NCBI RefSeq assembly: GCF_047948215.1
Contig: NC_134457.1
Location: 88,236,898 to 88,300,897 of the forward strand
Source of the DNA: Lycorma delicatula
Lineage: Eukaryota; Arthropoda; Insecta; Hemiptera; Fulgoridae
DNA length: 64,000 nucleotides
Direction: 5' to 3'
The translations under genes and the position numbers were made by a program. Of the stretch, positions 57,310-64,000 are shown piece by piece; the first letter of the stretch is position 1; every line of letters begins with the position of its first letter. The notes beneath the pieces are model-generated. The model searched no databases and was not told where the DNA came from. It was given only the letters and a program-made list of their open reading frames with translations.

Positions 57310-58085
57310 TTCACGAAGAATGTAACATATCTTCAGGACATTATCTATTGGTGAAAATTAAGAAGAAAATTCATATAAACATGTAGGTTATTAAACGTTT
57401 CGTTATAGAGTATCGGCTGGCGAAATATTTCGCCTTTATTTCTGTACCTTCGATAAAATTAATCCATACCGTAATTCTTGGAACGCAAATTAAGTGGTTA
57501 ATTTGGTTAAGTGGTTTTATATGAAATTTGACCTGAAAAATTGAAAAAAAAAATGTTTTTTAAATTAAAAATTCCACTTTGAATAAATACGGCTTCATCG
57601 GTAAATAAAACAGAATTTACCTTAACATCCTCCAACCAGTGAAAAAATTTTAATCGTATAGGAAGATCTCTAGAAAATATATTTTGTACTTTTTTTTTTT
57701 GTAAATTTTAACTATAAATTTCATCCTTTTAAAGGATAAAACTTAATTTTTTAAAAGTATTCGGCACTTTGTGTTAAACCACTGCAGTAAGAAATTTTTC
57801 TGGCACTGATGTTCGGGCTACGTTCGATGCGCTGAAATATATTTTCTTCTTCCCCGACAATTTGTTCTTGACGTTCAGCAGTATATGAAGAAAACTGTAA
57901 AGATCTAGTGGTACTCAAGCACCGAAATACCAAAACAAAGGTTCAGCAGCCTACCGTCCTTATCAGAAATTTTTATGAAATTCGCTGTTAAGCCCATGCG
58001 TTTCCATTGCAGAATCCATAATAAATAAAAATGATGTTTGCGTGTTCTTCATTGGGAGATTTATGAGGGATTATTAAATATGACA
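57310..58085 (-). pseudogene. Tc1/mariner-superfamily transposase, dead
   Basis: The N-terminus reads NEEHANIIFIYYGFCNGNAW (about 58,000-58,062), matching the family's EYADMHxxYGFCNGNAxAA start. The frame at 57,751-57,933 has TAERQEQIVGEEENIFQRIE and RSPNISARKISYCSGL, the second helix-turn-helix region. After a frameshift RDLPIRLKFFHWLEDVKVNS and VLFTDEAVFIQSGIFN (about 57,560-57,660) include the first catalytic Asp. The second and third catalytic blocks could not be read, so the C-terminal half is missing or unreadable. Related in type to the 50.0-kb fragment but not evidently the same subfamily. Confidence 0.8.
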
Positions 58086-58136
58086 CACAACGCATTTTTC
58101 TATTCACTTATTTAAATGTTTATTCCTTTCAAAGGC

Positions 58137-58270
58137 AATTTTTTTTAACCTCCGAGACCACCGTTAGGTAGTACTTCAGAGGATGAGATGATGACAATTT
58201 TTTTAGCGCATGAAAATGCCATGCCTGACCGGGATTCGAACCCGAAACTTCCGGTTGAAAGACCAAGAAT
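58137..58270 (-). repeat. SINE family 1, 5'-truncated, nested in the mariner
   Basis: On the minus strand it has CTTTCAACCGGAAG, a canonical B-box GGGTTCGAATCCCGG, GGCATGGCATTTTCATGCGC, TCATCCTCTGAAGTACTACC and GGTCTCGGAGGTTA with an A-rich tail. The A-box part is lost. It inserted after the mariner did. Confidence 0.9.
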
Positions 58271-58972
58271 TGTCTTTTTAATTGTCGGTATCAGCTGTTG
58301 ATATTATCAACTTTGAAATAAAACATTTCAAATATTTTTAGATAAATTTATATTTTAATTAGCTTTAAAGATGGCGAATAAATTATTTATTTGATTTTTT
58401 GCGGTTTTTTTTTAAATTTTGATCATTTATTTATATATAATATTTAATTCTTTTGTTTTATAATATTAAAAATGTTGCGTTTTTAATACCTAGTTAAAAC
58501 CTGCTAAATTTTGATATGTTTTGTATTTAATAAACGTCAAAATTTTTACATTTATATTATTTAGTTTCTGTGAACTTCATTCATATCGTTTTATTAGAAT
58601 CAAATTCCCTATAAGTTTTGTTTAAAATTTTTATTTTTCTCCAAACATAACGCATTGTATTTTCGACCCTAATTTTTTGTCTTTTATTCCAGATTTCTCG
58701 AAAACTACTAAAAATACAATTCGGGACCTATTTTTTCCAATTTTCAGATCAGATTATATTGAAAATCATTAAATTTATCCCTGATTTGAGTTCCAACAAA
58801 TTAGTCTGGCTTACTTTTACCAAAGGCGCAGAAATTGGGAAGAAATTTTTCGCTAGCCTTCATTCGCTAGTGAAACATTTACGAACTTATGTTTTTATGA
58901 ACTTTCTTCTTTATTTTCACCAGTGGAAGATGTCGTGAAAGATTGTGCTATGTTTTTGTGAATCACTCTGTA

Positions 58973-59480
58973 CATAAAAAAGAGTTTTTTGTTGCTACTA
59001 TGAACTGCTCCTTATAAAACAAGACGTCAAGTATTCATTTTTTTTTCGCGAATGTTAAACAATGCGTACACTAATCATCATAAAATGAAATATTTAATCA
59101 CATTTTATTTCAATATATCCCTTTACGTAATACTAGTTGTTTTTTTTTATTAATCACTTTCTTTTCCACTTTTTCAAAATGTACTACTAGTTTTCGTTTA
59201 TCTTTTAAAATAAACGTTCGTGATTGAAAAATCCGTTCCAATTGTTTGTTGGAATACCTATTTTATAATTGATTAGTTTTATTTTATAGTGTAAATATTT
59301 ATTTTATTTTGTTGTTGTTTATTTTTTATTATTTCAAAATTAAAATTTTTGGACTCTCTTCATTTCTAAGGTACCAATCGTTTACCGAACCTTAAAAGTG
59401 GAATAACGTATTTTTTAACTTTAGTTAGATTATTTATTTACTAACGTGTACGTTGAGATCTGTTCGTGAACAATCAATTT
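58973..59480. other. AT-rich stretch, nothing recognised
   Basis: No feature supported. Confidence 0.4.
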
Positions 59481-59489
59481 ACAATGACA

Positions 59490-59630
59490 TGTAAATGAGG
59501 TATAGTCTTGTACAGACTCCATTCCTGAAATGTGTGGTTAACTGAACCCCAACCACAAAAAAACCACCAGAACGGTATCCACTGTCTAGTACTCAAATCT
59601 GTATAAAAGCAACTAACAAAAGATTAAAGC
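59490..59630 (-). repeat. SINE family 2, 5'-truncated body
   Basis: The minus strand reads CAGATTTGAGTACTAGACAG, GTGGATACCGTTC, a GTGGTT run, TTCAGTTAACCACACATTTC and AGGAATGGAGTC, collinear with the body of the 22.2-kb SINE. The tRNA-like head is absent, as expected for incomplete reverse transcription. Confidence 0.85.
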
Positions 59631-59686
59631 TTTACTTCAAAAATAAAAGAATTGATAACTAGAAAACCATTGATTTAAAGACTTCC

Positions 59687-60113
59687 AAATTAGTCAAAGC
59701 CCGGGCCAGGGAGGCAGCCTTTTTGCTGAGGGCGTCTTGGCCCAGTCACAAGCAAGAGTGTCTGGGTTGGGGCGTTTCGATGATGCATCAAGGACCCCCG
59801 AGGTGTGTGGGGCGGGCGCGCTGTTTTTGGGGAGGATGTGCGTGGGGTGCATACTCGGACCCCAAATAGGATGTAGGAACGGGAACGGTAACCCATCTGG
59901 GGAGGGGCGTCACGGCATCCAGAAGCGGAGGTCGCGATATTCCTGTGAACCGAGTGGGATCCCGATGGGAGGTCCTGTTAAAGAGCGATGTCAGGGTGGG
60001 TATAGACGACGCCATATTACTTGGGGGCAACCGAGGTGTCTTTTAGGCGGTTACCGGTTGCCTCCATTGTAGTTAAAAAAGGATAAATAAAAAATTAAAA
60101 AAATTAGTTAAAG
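59687..60113 (+). mobile_element. GC-rich retroelement fragment with target duplication
   Basis: A segment far richer in GC than the rest of the window (59,700-60,070) ends in an A-rich tail (GTTAAAAAAGGATAAATAAA). It is bracketed by AAATTAGTCAAAG (59,687-59,699) and AAATTAGTTAAAG (60,101-60,113), a 13-bp duplication with one mismatch. This is the signature of target-primed insertion of a 5'-truncated non-LTR element. Frames on both strands, including a Gly/Arg-rich 111-codon frame at 59,737-60,072, show no domain; the sequence is more likely an untranslated 3' end. The family is not identified. Confidence 0.7.
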
Positions 60114-60279
60114 AGAGAGAGTCGGCCTCCGTGGCGCGAGTGGTAGCGTCCTGGCCTTTCATCCGGAAGTCCCGGGTTCGAATCCGCGTCAGGCATGGCA
60201 TTCTCACACGCTAAAGAAATTGTCATTCATCTCATCCTCTGAAGTAATATCTAATGATGGTCCCAGAGGTTGAAAAAAT
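60114..60279 (+). repeat. tRNA-derived SINE, family 1, full-length
   Basis: The A-box region is GTGGCGCGAGTGGTAGCG and the B-box GGGTTCGAATCCG (about 60,173-60,185). The body is GGCATGGCATTCTCACACGC, the tail TCATCCTCTGAAGTAATATC, then GGTCCCAGAGGTTG and an A-rich end. It is followed by AATTAGTTAAAG (60,280-60,291), a third copy of the duplication flanking the GC-rich element before it. By eye it is the best preserved family 1 copy with the 32.1-kb one. Confidence 0.92.
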
Positions 60280-60291
60280 AATTAGTTAAAG

Positions 60292-63060
60292 ACAGAAAAG
60301 AAAGGATTACTATACTTATTAGGGGATAATTTTTGTGCATCTTAGTTATTTTCTATAAACCTAGAATAATACTGTCCCTTGCAGAGAATATGGGGAAAAT
60401 ACGACTTCTGTGACGTACTTTTAAAAACATGTCAACATTTTAATAATTCTCTATCGAGAATTATTAAAAATATCTTTTTGTTGAAATTGTTGCAACCTTA
60501 AAAAATATCAATTATTAAAAATAAATAAAAACGTGTATAAGCTTACTATTACAATAATTGTTCAAAATCTCCCCATTCACTGTTTGCACATTTATTCTGT
60601 TCGATTTAAAATTCCTTAGGTGACTCTTCCTCATGTATTAGATTTATTTCGAATATTTTCAACTGCGTTGAAAATTCTTGTGACTAATTTTTTTCCCTAA
60701 TTACTGTTTTTTTCCTTTATTACGATTTAATATTCTTCCATCGACAGTAGTCAATTATAAACTAGGTCGGGTAATCTTCGAAGCCAATCAATCGGCTCGT
60801 CTCACCTGAACAAGTTGTTTGTTTGTAAATCTTTTATTCAAATAATTTCTAACATCTTGAGAAAAATGAGGATGGATTAAACATAATCATGTTAAGTAAA
60901 ACTATGTTTATAAAATCTTTCTATTTTGTCAAGCAAGTTTTCGAAACTCAATTGATGATGATTAAGGGAAAACTAACTCCATCTTTAAAAAAAAAATGCC
61001 TTATCAATAAAATATAATTCGTGACAGTTGTCTTGAATTTAATAACAGAAATTTAGATTTTATGATTTAGATAAAAAATTCTTCTGGTGGTAAATGTTGA
61101 ACCTCCTGCATGTGGTACGAGGAGAAATTTTCTTTACAAAGTGGCGAATACTTTACCTATATACCTATTCGAAAAACAATACGATTTGAAATTAGTTTAG
61201 TATTGAGCCTGGGGTTTTTTTTTTAATTTGCTGACTTACTTTCTGGTCTTCATCGACTGACGTTATTCGTCTCGTTCAACGAACATTATGGAAAAACTGG
61301 TTGTTCATAAATGCTTAATTACTAAATAAAGATTTTCGGATTTGGAATCCTTCTCTTAGGGACTCTTGATATTCACGATTTTTATCTAATTATTTCCATT
61401 ACAATACCCGAAAACAAAAATGTCTTCATAATCTTCATTTGGAATTTGAAAAGGATCTTTAGAAAGTGATACTCAAACCTTAATTTTGAAACATTCGAAA
61501 ATATTCAAATGCAATACATGAATTTCAACAGTTGATAATTTCAAAGTAATAAATATCTGAATTTGTATTTTTAAATCTATATATCTAAATATGAATTTTC
61601 TTAAAAATTTTAAACACAATAAAATCTAAATATTGTTATTACGCTGCCATCTTGATTAATTTTTACTTTTATTTATTTTTAATCGTAAATTTTATTTCGA
61701 GATATTTTTTCAATGATGAAATGATTTTTGTCTTGTTTTAAAATTATAATGCCGTATCTTCTCACACGTTTCGGTCTGTTTTGTCAAATTTGTTTAGTTA
61801 AATTTCCTTATTCATTTTCAGTTGATGTTACTTATATAAATTTTCTCAGAATTAAATTCTACACAAATTTTTGTTGCAAGATTTTATTTGTTTACTCGCT
61901 ATTTAATGATGTTATTGTACATCAAACTTAAAAAAATCAATACCAATTTTTTGTTTTTTACTATATTGTAAAACAAAGAATTATTATTAATATAAAATTA
62001 TTATTATTATAATTTTAGAAGATTATCATTTATTCTAAATTTACCAAAGATATAGAACGGTTTCATCCATTTTTTCAGGTCAGACCCGTAGAATTTACAC
62101 TTTAAGCTTCAATAATTTCATGACCATGTTGCCCTTGAAAACTGAAAACTGGGCGAAATATTTGGTAAACTGTAAATCAAAAACGAAGTCTTTCTAGACC
62201 CATGTTTATATGTACATTTTTTTTAATTTCACTTGTAGAATATGTCCTGAAATTCATTCTGTTTCTTCGTGAGATTATTTGTATATATAAATATATACAC
62301 ATATAATAAACCGAGAAGTTTCTTTTGTGATTGTATATATATATTATATGTATATAATATAATATACGAGAATACAAACTTATATATATCGTATATATAA
62401 AAGTTTAAATAATAAATTCCTGCCAAATTTTTCTTTCCTAGCTTTGCAAATTATTGGATATATATACATCCGTTTAAATAAAAATGGTATAATAAACTCT
62501 TGTGAATATATTGAACAATAAATTGTATAAAATATACTTTCATTTTCATAAATTTTAAATAATTTACTATTTTACTTTTTTAATCTATAGTAAATATATG
62601 CTACATAATATATTAAAGAAGTGTGTTATTCATCGGCTTCACAATAAATAAATAAGAATGATCTGAACGTAAAGCTGAATCTACAATCCACTTCCGTTAA
62701 TAACCACACATAATATAACATGGAAGGGAGCCAATATACTTTCTTTAAACGCCATTTATCAAACGCATAAAAGTTATTTACTAACGCGGGAAGTGTTAAA
62801 AAATCATTGTAAATAAAATCCTATTTCAATTTATAAATTAATTTTTGATCTAAATAAATTTAAAATCGCGGCATAATAATCTATTTTAGATCAATAAATT
62901 TTAATTTTTTTCATTTTAAAGACGTATTTCAAAACTTTAAACGTAAATATTTATAATATTTTTTAAAGAAATTCGAGTTAAAAGAAGAAAAATTGCTTAA
63001 ATGTTAAGTATTTTTTTTAATCTATTATAAGTATACCTTTCCTGTATTCACATTAACATT
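60292..63060. other. AT-rich desert, nothing recognised
   Basis: Includes TA-rich simple sequence at about 62,280-62,400. No frame or element boundary can be supported. Confidence 0.4.
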
Positions 63061-63065
63061 TGTTA

Positions 63066-63224
63066 AAATCTAAATAACTAGTATTAAAATCCACTGTCCT
63101 AAATACATATTTTTATCTTTGATTATCAATAAATATTATTATTGCCGTTATAATATTTATTGATAATCAAAGATAAAAATATGTATTTTAGGACAGTGGA
63201 TTTTAATACTAGTTATTTAGATTT
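63066..63224. repeat. Near-perfect long palindrome (73-bp arms, 12-nt loop)
   Basis: The left arm 63,066-63,138 and right arm 63,151-63,224 are exact reverse complements except for a single-base length difference in an A run (CCTAAATACAT versus CCTAAAATACAT). The loop is TTATTGCCGTTA. No coding or tRNA-like content. A transcript would fold into a long double-stranded hairpin. A mobile element of the MITE type, a hairpin-RNA locus, or a palindromic sequencing artefact are all possible. Confidence 0.97.
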
Positions 63225-63800
63225 ATTATTATTAATAATAATAATACACTTTATCTGAATCCCTTACTAAATTGTCTATTCGCTTATAGTTATTTCGTAA
63301 TTTTACAAAAAAAAACAATATAAATAAATAGAACCATTAACAAGGAATTCAATACGTTATAAATATGTAAATAAGAAACCGTAGAATTCGTTACGAAAGA
63401 CAAAATGTTGTCTTTGAAGATTTATGTTTTAGGAACCATTTGCTGGAAAATATTTTCCAACCGTTGTCTTCCTCTAAAGATTTTAAAAGAATAAACTCTA
63501 TTAATAAATAATTGGCATTTTACGGATGAGGTATTTAATCTGTAGTGTAATAACGTATTGTAATTGATAAGTAATTTACAAACTAATTCGTAATCGATAG
63601 ATTTAGTTTACTTAGATAATTTTATAGATTCAAAAATAAATTTTACTATAAGCTTCAAAGTTTCTTATAGTTTTTATAAAACAATCTATAAAACTACTGC
63701 AGCAACTGTTCATTGCTATTTATTTTTTACAGTAGGCCTAATTATGCTAATGGTCTAAAAATATTACGCGTGCATTAATTTTTATTATTTATTATTGTTG
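63225..63800. other. AT-rich stretch, nothing recognised
   Basis: Starts with TAA/TTA simple repeats; no other feature. Confidence 0.4.
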
Positions 63801-63807
63801 TCGAGTT

Positions 63808-63890
63808 TTGTGGTAGAGTGGTAGTGACTGTCTTTCATTTGGAAATTTCCGGGTTCGAATTCGTAACGTTTGGAATATTTTACACGTTAA
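63808..63890 (+). repeat. Degraded SINE family 1 relative
   Basis: TTGTGGTAGAGTGGTAGTGAC for the A-box region, TGTCTTTCATTTGGAAATTT in the middle and CGGGTTCGAATTCG for the B-box (63,850-63,863) match the layout of family 1. The body is TGGAATATTTTACACG. Old copy without a clear tail. Confidence 0.75.
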
Positions 63891-64000
63891 AAAATTAATT
63901 TCTTATCAGAAAATATTAAATATAAATAATTAATTTTGTTTACTGACAGTAATTATTTGTTTTAGTAAACCATTAATTTATAGAAATTAATAAAAAAATT

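Larger units (their letters stand above)
57302..58970 (-). mobile_element. Mariner-type element with TIRs and a nested SINE
   Basis: The left end CAGAGCGATTCACGAAGAAT and the reverse complement of the right end, CAGAGTGATTCACAAAAACA, form inverted repeats of about 28 bp, each next to TA (57,300-57,301 and 58,971-58,972). The element is about 1,670 bp including a SINE insertion at 58.1-58.3 kb. Its transposase is on the minus strand and decayed. Confidence 0.85.

Noticed and set aside
59788..60030. Minus-strand Pro-rich frame in the GC-rich island
   Set aside because: Open frames on several strands are expected in GC-rich sequence lacking stop codons; no domain seen.

Overview
This window looks like AT-rich, gene-poor, transposon-filled DNA from an animal nuclear genome, most likely an insect. 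The evidence is the many decayed mariner-type transposases, Helitron ends, non-LTR retrotransposon remains, several tRNA-derived SINEs with pol III A/B boxes, and microsatellites. There are no operons, ribosome binding sites or long intact reading frames. From memory the SINE types and one multicopy protein family suggest a hemipteran, but the sequence alone does not prove that. I found only one short stretch that reads like a possible host exon (45,454-45,672, +) and no functional tRNA, rRNA or CRISPR array.

Layout. 0-5 kb: AT-rich desert with a minus-strand tRNA-like SINE (1.4 kb) and small palindromes. 5-13 kb: dispersed repeats, a decayed minus-strand mariner-type transposase (6.7-7.7 kb) next to three adjacent perfect hairpins, a MITE-like element (9.5-10.1 kb) beside a rearranged relative, and an internally deleted mariner between two 235-bp direct repeats (11.5-12.8 kb). 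13-24 kb: a nearly full-length dead mariner transposase, a very recent 736-bp tandem duplication (17.2-18.7 kb), two related mariner elements in opposite orientation (20.3 and 22.8 kb), and two SINEs. 24-36 kb: mostly desert and old repeats, plus a SINE pair with three copies of one target duplication (32.0-32.3 kb) and a second full MITE-like copy (34.8 kb). 36-42 kb: a complete but dead mariner with TIRs and TA target sites (36.4-37.7 kb), a foldback element (38 kb), and a mariner C-terminal fragment (40.4 kb). 42-51 kb: the possible exon, then a broken copy of an uncharacterised arthropod protein family. That copy is split by a 1.52-kb hairpin-rich insertion with a 6-bp target duplication and is followed by a decayed autonomous Helitron and a transposase fragment. 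54-64 kb: a non-autonomous Helitron with both ends, a non-LTR reverse transcriptase remnant, a mariner with a nested SINE (57.3-59.0 kb), a GC-rich retrotransposon tail followed by a SINE (59.7-60.3 kb), and a near-perfect 73-bp-arm palindrome (63.1 kb).

The genes do not form a pathway. The window records successive and nested transposition. The most unusual object is the insertion at 46,904-48,425: it has at least five perfect hairpins and a 110-bp inverted repeat, its limits are fixed by the reading frame it interrupts, and I cannot assign it to a known family. Percent identities are by eye; no alignment or search was run.
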